A DNA stretch of 13,793 nt. It comes from Bacillota bacterium. Lineage in GTDB: Bacteria; Bacillota_A; Clostridia; DSM-8532. The position numbers and the translations under genes were made by a program. This document shows, in pieces, positions 1 to 6,613 of the stretch. Within the stretch, counting starts at the first letter, position 1. Each line of letters opens with the position of its first letter. The notes beneath the pieces are model-generated. The model was given only the letters and a program-made list of their open reading frames with translations. It did no database searches and was not told the DNA's origin. The DNA is taken from NCBI GenBank assembly GCA_023424865.1, contig JAFADM010000200.1, forward strand, positions 1-13,793, in the 5' to 3' direction.

Positions 1-232
1 TGCCGGACACGCCGTCAACCGCAACCAATATAAAAAAGGAAATGAAATAGACAATAAACCGGGTGGGAATTCTCCAAACCTTGTCCAGAGGTATTTTAAT
101 GAATTGAACAATTAAAGTGGTTGCAGACACTGCACCGGCCATGGTCCCCAAAAATTCCCACGTAAGGCCCGACGGGCCAATACCGTTATTGGCGGAAGCC
201 AGCGTATTTAAAACCAAAAAGCCCGTATTCAT
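1..232 (-). CDS. Small membrane protein, holin-like, partial (C-terminus beyond window)
   Basis: The minus strand is open from an ATG at 232-230 to the window edge, giving 77 codons without a stop. An in-frame TGA lies five codons upstream of the ATG, so the start is well bounded. A weak GAGG lies about 10 bases before it. The peptide begins MNTGFLVLNTLASANN. It continues with a small-residue hydrophobic stretch (TWEFLGTMAGAVSATTLIVQF), a short charged segment (KIPLDKVWRIPTR), and a second hydrophobic segment (FIVYFISFFILVAV). Two membrane segments joined by a basic linker resemble small holin-like or phage-associated membrane proteins of clostridia. That resemblance is from memory of the general pattern, not a match I could verify. 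It lies 123 bases downstream of the ROK gene on the same strand and may have its own promoter. The function is unknown. Confidence 0.6.
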   Translation of the reverse strand, partial: MNTGFLVLNTLASANNGIGPSGLTWEFLGTMAGAVSATTLIVQFIKIPLDKVWRIPTRFIVYFISFFILVAVDGVSG

Positions 233-355
233 AGGATTATTGCCTCAAGCCATGTTATACCTAAGACAATCTATATGTAGAAAGTCCTCTGTCTATGATT
301 TTTAATTGAGTTTAATAAAGCGGTGGAGTTCAATAACTGCATTATCTTAAAAAGC

Positions 356-1528
356 CTATTGAGTAAGATCACCTCGAAAAAACCTCTCTATGACGACGGA
401 GGCGGCGGACACAATATCTCCGTCGTCTCCCAGCGATGATGCAAGGATTTGAGGCTTTCTATTGCTTCGGGTAATGGTCGCTTCCTCTACCCTTTCTCTT
501 ATTCCATCAAGAAGAAGCTCCGGCCGGTAGGCTATACTCCCTGCCAGTATGACTGCTTCAAGCTCCAGAATATTCATGGTGTTGACAATTCCCTGGGCAA
601 GAAAAGCGCTTTCGGTGCCAATTGTATCAAGTCCCAAGGGATTGCCTTCCATGGCCTGGTCAACCACCTCCTGCCAGGATGCCTCTTTCCCTCCCTGACG
701 GGAAAAGTAATCCAGGATGGCAGGAATGGAGGCGTACAGCTCAAGACACCCTCTGTTCCCGCAATTGCAGCGCTGCCCAAACATATTGACAGAGGTGTGG
801 CCCACTTCGGAGCCGTATCCCCCCACACCGCGATAAAGAGCTTCTTTGAGAATAATACCCGCGCCAATACCGGTATCCACCACCAGCTCAACGAAGCTTT
901 CAAAGCCCTCTCCACCGCCGTAATTTTTTTCGGCCAGGGCAAGAGCGGATGCGTTATTCTCAAGATAGACGGGAAGCTTTAACCTTTTCCTTAAAGCCTC
1001 CACTATACCCGCCTGATGCCACAGGTTAAAATTAGGCGGGTTAAGTATGATTCCGGCATTTAAATCAACAGGTCCGGGGGAGCTGATACCCAGGCCAATC
1101 AATTCGTCTGCCTCCACTCCCGCCTCTTTCAAAAGATCCTCCAGGGCTCTGGTGATACGCACCAATTCGTTATGCCAGTCCTTTTCGCCGTTGAGAGGCA
1201 GCTTTGCTTTACTGATAAGCTTTCCCTTCAAGTCTGTCAGTCCCACTGCATACCCGTTTCTGCTCAAATTAATGCCCCCGCAGATCCGGCTTTCCCCCCG
1301 TATATCCAAAAGCACCGGCTTTCGGCCAAGATCCGCCTCCACGGTGCCGCTTTCCAAAAGAAGGCCTTCCTTTATAAGTTCGTCTGCAATGAGGGTAACC
1401 GCAGCCCGGGTAAGACCTGTCCTTCTGGCAAGCTCAGCACGGGACAGAGGTTTTTTCCGCAGCAGCTCCAATAGGAGACGTCTGTTATCCAGCTTCATTT
1501 TTGCGGAATTGGTTGCGTTTTTATTCAT
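356..1528 (-). CDS. ROK-family transcriptional regulator (XylR/NagC type)
   Basis: This 390-residue protein has the two-part architecture of ROK repressors. An N-terminal winged helix-turn-helix lies at about residues 14-60, with a clear helix-turn-helix at 29-50 (SRAELARRTGLTRAAVTLIA). A sugar-sensing ROK domain fills the rest. Visible ROK features are GLGISSPGPVD near 146-155, DTGIGAGI near 218-225, and the zinc motif His244, Cys254, Cys256, Cys261 (CNCGNRGC). In ROK kinases the segment ENDAN carries the catalytic Asp. Here it reads ENNAS (190-194), with Asn192 at the Asp position, so the domain should bind sugar without phosphorylating it. The ATG start has AAAGG six bases upstream. The gene follows the kinase and isomerase genes on the same strand after a 154-base gap that holds an inverted repeat. 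It probably represses that cluster and perhaps itself. The inducer cannot be read from sequence. Confidence 0.93.
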   Translation of the reverse strand: MNKNATNSAKMKLDNRRLLLELLRKKPLSRAELARRTGLTRAAVTLIADELIKEGLLLESGTVEADLGRKPVLLDIRGESRICGGINLSRNGYAVGLTDLKGKLISKAKLPLNGEKDWHNELVRITRALEDLLKEAGVEADELIGLGISSPGPVDLNAGIILNPPNFNLWHQAGIVEALRKRLKLPVYLENNASALALAEKNYGGGEGFESFVELVVDTGIGAGIILKEALYRGVGGYGSEVGHTSVNMFGQRCNCGNRGCLELYASIPAILDYFSRQGGKEASWQEVVDQAMEGNPLGLDTIGTESAFLAQGIVNTMNILELEAVILAGSIAYRPELLLDGIRERVEEATITRSNRKPQILASSLGDDGDIVSAASVVIERFFRGDLTQ

Positions 1529-1570
1529 AATAACCTTTCATTTCTTTCTTTTTTAAGCTATAAATAACAC

Positions 1571-1599
1571 ATCATAGGATTTAAAAAAAGCTATCCTAA
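1571..1599 (-). promoter_or_regulatory. Candidate ROK-gene promoter overlapped by an inverted repeat
   Basis: On the minus strand, TTAGGA (1599-1594), a 17-base spacer and TATGAT (1576-1571) form a possible sigma-A promoter about 45 bases upstream of the ROK start. The -10 box matches consensus at 5 of 6 positions and the -35 box at only 3 of 6. The inverted repeat TAGGAT-N12-ATCCTA (1575-1598) covers the spacer and reaches into both boxes, where an autoregulatory operator could sit. The loop is T-rich, but no T-run follows the stem, so it is not a good terminator for the upstream isomerase gene. Two further short palindromes lie nearby: AGCATGCT at 1614-1621 and CTTGTACAAG at 1642-1651. Confidence 0.35.
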
Positions 1600-1682
1600 G
1601 CATCCAAATGTAAAGCATGCTATACTTGAAAATGGCTCGGGCTTGTACAAGAGTAATTTGGAGCAGCAGCTTCTACAAAAGG

Positions 1683-2747
1683 CTATTCTTTAGGCGGCAG
1701 GCACTCCACCAGCTCTAAAAAGGCGCCGCCTTGTGCAGCCCAGTCTTTGGCTTCATAAGGCATAAAGAAATAATCGCCCTTTTTTACAGGCCTTCTTTCC
1801 TCCCCTTTTTTCAAAAAGCCTTCTCCCTCTGTAACCACTATCACAGAAGGGCCTTGTGCTATGGCAAGCTCGCCCTCCCACAAACGGTGTCTCACAACTT
1901 TGAAGCAGGTTGTGTCTTCATAGTCAATTAGCGCTTCCGAATGCAGCTTAGGCGTTTTTACAAGGGTACGGGGATTTTTACGCCCTTTTTTCAGAGCTTC
2001 CTCTCCCTGAACTGAAAAATCAAAGCATTCCATGGCCAAATTATGGTCCAGCCCCAGATATTTCTGATAATCGTTTAAAAGAAAGTCACCGCACCAGGCC
2101 TCCGGCTGTATGGTATAATCCGTCGGCTCCTGGACCTCAAGAATCAGGCAGCCACAGCCGATGGCATGAACCATTTTGGCGGGTATAAGGTAAACATCCC
2201 CCTTTTGGGCGGGAAGCTTATTTAGAAGCGCAGACATGGCCTTTTTGTCCTCTTCACTCCTTTTTACGGCATCCAAAAAGTCTTCCCTGGTTACCCCTTC
2301 CTTAAAGCCATAATAAATTTTTGCATTTTCACGGGTGTCCAAAATAAGCCACATTTCGGTTTTTCCGTGATGACCGTTAAAATGAGCCTGGGAAAAGGAG
2401 CTGTCAGGATGGGCCTGAACCGGAAGGCGGATGGCGCTGTCCAATATTTTCACCAGCACCCCCACTTCCTTTCTCTCTCCAAGCATGGATGAGGGGCATT
2501 CCTTCATTAGCTGGGCCAGGGTAACCGTTTCCCCTTTAACAACGGATAAGCCCTCGTTTTCAACGCCGTGTACCCGATTTAGGGCCTTTACCGTGGAGGC
2601 TACCCATTCCTCAGGCTGGCTTCCGTCCTTGGACTCATCTCCGAAGAAAGGCGCAAACAGCTTTCCCCCCTTATACACTCTGTGTACCCGGTTTCTTTCA
2701 AAAAAGATAGGCCCTGATGCTATTTCAGACCATTTGGCCTTGCTCAT
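1683..2747 (-). CDS. manA: Class I mannose-6-phosphate isomerase-like protein
   Basis: This 354-residue cupin-type isomerase is the length of the short, Bacillus-type phosphomannose isomerases, which interconvert mannose 6-phosphate and fructose 6-phosphate. The metal ligands are visible as Gln111 and His113 (VQAHPDSSFS), Glu131 (GKTEMW) and His194 (VHAIG). A second cupin half at the C-terminus contains VVTEGEGFL and KKGDYFFMPY. After LILEVQEPTD (202-210) the sequence reads YTIQPEAWCG. The Tyr-Arg-x-Tyr-Asp-type motif with the substrate-side Arg that I expect in Bacillus ManA is not seen there, so a related phosphosugar could be the substrate. The ATG is preceded by GCAGGA at about 7 bases. 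The gene lies 48 bases downstream of the kinase stop, which fits co-transcription. The family call is secure; the exact substrate is not. Confidence 0.85.
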   Translation of the reverse strand: MSKAKWSEIASGPIFFERNRVHRVYKGGKLFAPFFGDESKDGSQPEEWVASTVKALNRVHGVENEGLSVVKGETVTLAQLMKECPSSMLGERKEVGVLVKILDSAIRLPVQAHPDSSFSQAHFNGHHGKTEMWLILDTRENAKIYYGFKEGVTREDFLDAVKRSEEDKKAMSALLNKLPAQKGDVYLIPAKMVHAIGCGCLILEVQEPTDYTIQPEAWCGDFLLNDYQKYLGLDHNLAMECFDFSVQGEEALKKGRKNPRTLVKTPKLHSEALIDYEDTTCFKVVRHRLWEGELAIAQGPSVIVVTEGEGFLKKGEERRPVKKGDYFFMPYEAKDWAAQGGAFLELVECLPPKE

Positions 2748-2795
2748 ATAAATTCCTGCCTTTCTTTAACTCTTTTATAACCAAAACAGCTCTTC

Positions 2796-4190
2796 TCACT
2801 CATAGCGGATAACCCCTCTGGCTTCCCCCATATCCTTAAAGCCTCCTGTTGATGCAAGAGCCAAAAGACTTGCACCGTAAGAAGCCTCTTCCTTATACCT
2901 GGGGATTTTAAGGGACAACCCGAAGGTTTTTTCCAGCACCCTTTTAAGAGGAATATTTTTGCGTATACCATTTCCCGAACCTACAAGGTATTGAGGCGCA
3001 GCTCCCGTATGCTTCACCATGTCCTCATAATAGTCATACAGCTGGGCAGCCATCCCTTTTAAAAACCCAAGTGCAAGATGCTCCGGCGTAAAATTGTCCA
3101 TTGCAATTTGGGTAATGGCTCCTCTCAGCTGAGGCTCCTCCCGTGTTCCGCTGAAAAGAGGAGAGACCTTAAGTTCTCTTGTTCCGAAGCCATCCGTGCT
3201 TTCTTTGTCCAGAAGTGCCAGAACCGCCTTATCCATGGCATTGTACAGGAGCTTGTCAGACAAGAGCCCCGGCTTTTCTGAAGCAAGGGCCGCAACGGAG
3301 CGATAAAAGCCTTCCAGCAGAGCATAGGCACTACCTCCGCACAGGGGGGCACCTACCAGGAGGTAACCCTCGCTGTCCAGTGGACGGGTATCCATGCCAG
3401 GAAGCAGGGCAAATGCATTTATGTATCTTGAAATCTGGCTGCCGGTGCCCACATTGACAAGTACGCCGGCCTCCGGCTCCTTCACCGAGCCTATAAAGCT
3501 GGCCTGATTATCGCCGATGGCCGGACATACCGGAACGCCTTCCGATGTTGTACCAATGGGTGAGGTGCACTTTGTAATTGAGGGCAGCAGGGCCAAGGAC
3601 AGGCCTGCCCGTCGGGCAGCTTCCAGGTCGAAGGTATTTTTTTCTTTATCATAGAGCCCCAGGCTCGCGCCGTCACTTACATGAAGCACCGGCTCCCGCT
3701 GCCCCGAAAGGCGCATGGCGGCATAAGCATGAATGGTGCAAAGCCGGACAGCCGTTTGAGGGACAAGGCCGTTTTCCTCATTATAAAAATGGGTTACTGT
3801 TCCGTAGCCTGTAGCCAGGCTATATCCTGTTTTTTCTGAAAGGTACCGGGCATAGCTTTTTCCGTCAGCCATGGGAAGATCACCTCTTCCGTCCTGCCAG
3901 GTAAAAAGGGGGCTTACTGCCTCTCCGACCGCATTCACATAGACAATGCCGTGCATCTGTCCGGTAATCCCGATAGCTCCGATTTGTGCTCTTCCTTCCG
4001 ACAGTGCCGCAATGATATGCTTCACCCTGTTGAGTATTCTGTCCGGATCCTGAAGCCGCTCCCAGGGATACCTTCCTTCCAGGATACTGTGATTATCAAG
4101 TGTTATGGCCTTCTCTATCTCCCCCGTATCACTGTTGGTGATAACACCGCAAAGGGTTGTAGTACCGATATCGACGCCGATAGCAAGCAT
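2796..4190 (-). CDS. FGGY-family carbohydrate kinase, sedoheptulokinase-like
   Basis: This 464-residue sugar kinase has both FGGY actin-like domains. The N-terminal phosphate-binding loop is GVDIGTTT (5-12), followed by GITGQMHG (74-81) and LFTWQDGR (95-102). The catalytic base is probably Asp227 in CPAIGDNQAS. NVGTGSQIS (246-254) and VGSGNGIRKN in the C-terminal half contribute to the ATP site. The latter pattern and LFTWQDGR resemble sedoheptulokinases more than xylulose or glycerol kinases, but substrate assignment within FGGY is unreliable. I chose the ATG at 4190-4188 because AAGGAGG lies eight bases upstream. A GTG at 4211 would extend the protein by seven residues, but that start would place the Shine-Dalgarno sequence inside the coding region. 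It is first in the cluster, ahead of the ManA-like isomerase and the ROK regulator. The palindrome and promoter in front of it suggest repression at this point. Confidence 0.88.
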   Translation of the reverse strand: MLAIGVDIGTTTLCGVITNSDTGEIEKAITLDNHSILEGRYPWERLQDPDRILNRVKHIIAALSEGRAQIGAIGITGQMHGIVYVNAVGEAVSPLFTWQDGRGDLPMADGKSYARYLSEKTGYSLATGYGTVTHFYNEENGLVPQTAVRLCTIHAYAAMRLSGQREPVLHVSDGASLGLYDKEKNTFDLEAARRAGLSLALLPSITKCTSPIGTTSEGVPVCPAIGDNQASFIGSVKEPEAGVLVNVGTGSQISRYINAFALLPGMDTRPLDSEGYLLVGAPLCGGSAYALLEGFYRSVAALASEKPGLLSDKLLYNAMDKAVLALLDKESTDGFGTRELKVSPLFSGTREEPQLRGAITQIAMDNFTPEHLALGFLKGMAAQLYDYYEDMVKHTGAAPQYLVGSGNGIRKNIPLKRVLEKTFGLSLKIPRYKEEASYGASLLALASTGGFKDMGEARGVIRYE

Positions 4191-4336
4191 CCGGGCTTCC
4201 TCCTTAATCACCGTTAATAAACCGTGACTGACTTATTCATCTGAGCACTCTGCGTTAAGCGTCCCTCACTCCCCAAATCATTCGGGCTTTTAGAAAGACT
4301 TCTTAAAGCAGATACAGGAAAGATTTAAAGCTATTT

Positions 4337-4351
4337 GTTAAATGATTTAAC
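4337..4351. promoter_or_regulatory. Perfect 15-bp palindrome, candidate operator of the sugar cluster
   Basis: GTTAAATGATTTAAC is a perfect inverted repeat with 7-base arms around a single central base. It lies about 12 to 27 bases downstream of the -10 box of the kinase promoter, so it should fall just inside the transcript start region, a usual place for a repressor to block. The ROK regulator encoded at the end of the cluster is the obvious candidate partner. That pairing is inference, and the sequence does not resemble the inverted repeat in front of the ROK gene. Confidence 0.5.
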
Positions 4352-4363
4352 TATATACTACTT

Positions 4364-4392
4364 ATACTACGAAAAGAAGCCGTCGCTGTCAA
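4364..4392 (-). promoter_or_regulatory. Sigma-A type promoter for the kinase-isomerase-ROK cluster
   Basis: Read on the minus strand, a perfect TTGACA (-35, 4392-4387) is followed by a 17-base spacer and TAGTAT (-10, 4369-4364, 4 of 6 consensus matches). This is the best promoter-like sequence in the window. It gives a leader of roughly 170 bases before the kinase ATG, with the 15-bp palindrome near its 5' end. Confidence 0.6.
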
Positions 4393-4537
4393 TACAATAC
4401 CCTTTTTCTTCCCAAAACAGGCTCACCTTGTACTGTTACAGAGGGAAAATCAGCCGGGCTGCCGGGCTTGGACACTATCAATCCGCCTGTTTCACGCATA
4501 GAATAAAAGAAAATCAGTTGCAGCAGGATGTGCCGTT

Positions 4538-5551
4538 ATGCAGGAAAACAGCAAGCTTTCAGCCATTGAAGAAAATAAACAGCCGGAGCCCGTACCGGCT
4601 TCCCGATGGCCATACAACTGGATTGACCGGGAGTTTGCCTTCCTTGTTCAATTCATCAGGGATCGAAGCCTGGCTGAGGTTAAAAATGCTATTATTACCA
4701 ACCTGAGCGATTTGGAAAAAAAGAATACGCAAACGTATTACAATACAATAAACTATTACAATAAGTATAAATTATGGGGCGAATACTATCCTGAAAAAGA
4801 CAACCATACTCTTGCAGATAACAGGGCACAAGCCCTTTGGGGACATCTTAAGGATTTTGAGTGGCTCTACGGGCGGCTTAATGATTACCGCTCAAAGAAA
4901 GTGCTGACAAATATCCTCTCCTACTGGCTGTCGTCAGATTCTTCTTATATCTACGATTTGTCGGATAAGTACTTTCACCAGTATTTCGACTACGATATCC
5001 TGTCCTGCCTCCAGGACGAGGTTATCGTTGACCTTGGTGCGTTTATAGGCGACACGATGATTGATTATGTAAAAATGTTCGGAGCTCACTGCTATAAGAG
5101 GTACTATTGCTATGAAATTGTTCCTGAGAATGTTCATTATATTCATAAAAATGTTGAGCTGTACGGACTAAGGAATATCGAGGTCCGTGAAAAAGGAGCC
5201 AGTGACAAAAACGGTACCCTATACCTCTCCGTAAGTGGCGTGCCCTCCATAAGCAAACTTGCCGAAAGCGGTGAGAGAATAGTTCAAACGGTCAGGATTG
5301 ACGACGACGTGCCTGAGCCGGTGACCTTCATAAAGATGGACATTGAGGGCGGCGAAGAGCAAGCCCTGCTGGGCTGCCGCAAAAAAATTCTTGAAAACCA
5401 TCCCAAGCTTGCTCTGAGCGTCTACCACAATCATGAGGATTTATGGCGGCTTGCCCGCATAATAGAACAAACCGACCCAACCTATCGTTTTTATCTGCGT
5501 TATTACGGCTATGGGCTGCTGCCCACGGAATACGTATTGTACGCCATATAA
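4538..5551 (+). CDS. FkbM-family SAM-dependent methyltransferase
   Basis: This 337-residue protein has an FkbM-type (Methyltransf_21) domain in its C-terminal half. Motif I for S-adenosylmethionine binding is VIVDLGAFIGDT (about 162-173). A YCYEIVPENVHYIHKNV segment follows, and the family signature FIKMDIEGGEEQALLG lies at about 264-279. Members usually O-methylate sugars or natural products; the substrate here is not evident. Residues 1-155 contain no domain I recognise. They are rich in Tyr, Asn, Leu and Lys, and I judge them helical and part of this clostridial subfamily. No signal peptide or membrane segment is visible, so the protein is probably cytoplasmic. The ATG start has only a weak, distant AGGA. 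The gene is divergent from the sugar cluster and ends at a hairpin shared with the convergent HAD gene, so it appears monocistronic. Confidence 0.85.
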   Translation: MQENSKLSAIEENKQPEPVPASRWPYNWIDREFAFLVQFIRDRSLAEVKNAIITNLSDLEKKNTQTYYNTINYYNKYKLWGEYYPEKDNHTLADNRAQALWGHLKDFEWLYGRLNDYRSKKVLTNILSYWLSSDSSYIYDLSDKYFHQYFDYDILSCLQDEVIVDLGAFIGDTMIDYVKMFGAHCYKRYYCYEIVPENVHYIHKNVELYGLRNIEVREKGASDKNGTLYLSVSGVPSISKLAESGERIVQTVRIDDDVPEPVTFIKMDIEGGEEQALLGCRKKILENHPKLALSVYHNHEDLWRLARIIEQTDPTYRFYLRYYGYGLLPTEYVLYAI

Positions 5552-5581
5552 GAGGCCATCCGTTTAAATACGGAGGGCCTC
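5552..5581. terminator. GC-rich hairpin between convergent genes
   Basis: GAGGCC (5552-5557) pairs with GGCCTC (5576-5581). Inside, after one mismatch, TCCGT pairs with ACGGA around a TTAAAT loop. The stem begins at the last base of the FkbM stop codon and ends 13 bases before the HAD stop. Neither strand has a T-run after it, so it is not a classical intrinsic terminator. It may instead act as a 3'-end stabiliser or a weak bidirectional terminator. Confidence 0.5.
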
Positions 5582-5594
5582 CGGAGATAACCTT

Positions 5595-6326
5595 CTACAT
5601 CTTTTCTACAAGTCGGGCCAGCTCCTGCCAGTCCCTTATGTAAAGGCAGTCACAGTCGGGCTTCTGATCCAGATTTATATCCCTGTAAAAGCAATCCTTT
5701 TCACTGTGATACCATACCGGAAAAATCCCCACAGAGGAAGAGCCTATAACATCAAAGCGGGTATTATCGCCGCAATACCATACCTCCTCAGGAGAAAGAC
5801 CGGCCTTTTTAAGAGCCAGACGGAAAAGCAGAGGATCGGGCTTCCTGAAAACATACTCACTGGATGCCAGTATAAACTCGAAATCATTTTCAGGTATAAG
5901 CTGGTTAATTCGTCTTGCCAGAGAGTTTCCTCCAAAGGAAATATTACTGATTACTCCGCTTCGTATGCCCTTTTGCTTCAAGGCTGCCAAAACCTTCTCA
6001 ATATGCGGCATTGGTTCTCCCGGAGCCGCATGGTCCCAGAATATAAGCTCAATATCCTCATGGGAAAGGGAAAATTCAATATTAAGGGATTCATAGAGCA
6101 GCTTTTGGAACATATGGTTATGTACTTCCACCCCGTAATCCCTGGCACGGCTTCCGATAGTTTCAAATAGCTGATTTGAAAAGCGGCTGATTTCCTCCGC
6201 ATCCAGGTTATTGTCATTTCGAACCGCATACTTCATAACAGCCCGGGTTCCCTTTACCGCATCAAAGCTATGCTCATACACCAGAGTGTGACCGTAATCA
6301 AAGAGTATCATTGCAGGCTTCTTCAA
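5595..6326 (-). CDS. HAD-superfamily hydrolase with variant motif I
   Basis: This 243-residue protein is a haloacid dehalogenase-type hydrolase, probably acting on a small phosphorylated molecule in the cytoplasm. Motif I is FDYGHTL with nucleophile Asp10. Motif II is VISN (Ser127). Motif III is KPD (Lys162), and motif IV is CGDNTRFD (Asp187, Asp192). The helical cap lies between motifs I and II. In most HAD phosphatases the residue two after the nucleophile is a second Asp acting as acid/base. Here it is Gly12, as in some HAD subgroups of unclear activity. The start is taken as TTG at 6326, which gives MKKPAMILFDYG. An ATG at 6311 is possible but lacks a ribosome binding site, whereas AAGGAAAGG lies about 11 bases before the TTG. 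A promoter is visible upstream. It is convergent with the FkbM gene and divergent from cphB. Confidence 0.85.
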   Translation of the reverse strand: MKKPAMILFDYGHTLVYEHSFDAVKGTRAVMKYAVRNDNNLDAEEISRFSNQLFETIGSRARDYGVEVHNHMFQKLLYESLNIEFSLSHEDIELIFWDHAAPGEPMPHIEKVLAALKQKGIRSGVISNISFGGNSLARRINQLIPENDFEFILASSEYVFRKPDPLLFRLALKKAGLSPEEVWYCGDNTRFDVIGSSSVGIFPVWYHSEKDCFYRDINLDQKPDCDCLYIRDWQELARLVEKM

Positions 6327-6405
6327 ACGAAATCCAACCTTTCCTTAAAAATGGCCTTTATGTCTTCTCCCCGGAGTGAATCCAAGAATGCAACCTTCTT
6401 TTTCT

Positions 6406-6435
6406 ATTATTAATGAAGGCGCAAGCTTAAGTCAA
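6406..6435 (-). promoter_or_regulatory. Sigma-A type promoter for the HAD hydrolase gene
   Basis: On the minus strand, TTGACT (6435-6430), an 18-base spacer and AATAAT (6411-6406) each match consensus at five of six positions. The promoter sits about 80 bases ahead of the start codon. The rest of the 287-base gap to cphB is A/T-rich. It must hold the cphB promoter, but I could not pick one with confidence. Confidence 0.5.
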
Positions 6436-6613
6436 CTTTTTTTAGCTGCGCCAAAAACTCAAAAACCAAGACTATTAAAATATAAATTTTTCCATTTTTA
6501 AACCGTCAAGATATTCAGTGAGGATATTATTTTAAGAAATACGCAAAATAGCTTAGATGATAAAAGCTTGCGATTAATTTAAATTTGCCATTTCAATTAA
6601 AAATTGGAAAGGA

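Larger units (their letters stand above)
4191..4537. other. Divergent intergenic region between kinase and FkbM genes
   Basis: This 347-base stretch separates the minus-strand kinase from the plus-strand methyltransferase. It holds the kinase promoter and palindrome, described separately. It also holds a direct repeat of TATACTAC (about 4354-4370) overlapping that promoter, and a tandem GCCGGGCT pair near 4453-4468. I find no convincing plus-strand promoter for the FkbM gene. TATCAA-N17-TAGAAT just before it has only a good -10 box. An open frame running from 4335 into the FkbM gene in another phase has no family features or ribosome binding site, and I regard it as non-coding. Confidence 0.5.

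Noticed and set aside
166..178. GGCCC-GAC-GGGCC inverted repeat as a terminator
   Set aside because: It lies inside the coding sequence of the left-edge membrane protein and has no T-run. It is explained by Gly-Pro-Ser-Gly codons.
449..982. Plus-strand open frame of 177 codons opposite the ROK gene
   Set aside because: No family features or ribosome binding site. The opposite strand encodes conserved ROK motifs throughout.
1047..1556. Plus-strand open frame of 169 codons opposite the ROK N-terminus
   Set aside because: Ser/Arg-rich translation typical of antisense reading, and it overlaps the conserved helix-turn-helix of the real gene.
4188..4211. GTG at 4211 as the start of the FGGY kinase
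   Set aside because: AAGGAGG lies between it and the ATG at 4190, correctly spaced for the ATG, and the family N-terminus begins at the ATG.
4354..4370. Direct repeat of TATACTAC as a binding site
   Set aside because: Only two short A/T-rich copies, one of which is simply the -10 region of the kinase promoter. Chance is a sufficient explanation.
4335..4706. Plus-strand open frame of 123 codons overlapping the start of the FkbM gene
   Set aside because: It begins in the promoter and palindrome region, has no ribosome binding site or recognisable protein pattern, and runs into a well-supported gene in another phase.
6436..6613. cphB promoter among the A/T-rich boxes such as TATAAA and TATTAT
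   Set aside because: No candidate pairs a good -10 box with a good -35 box at proper spacing, so I name none.
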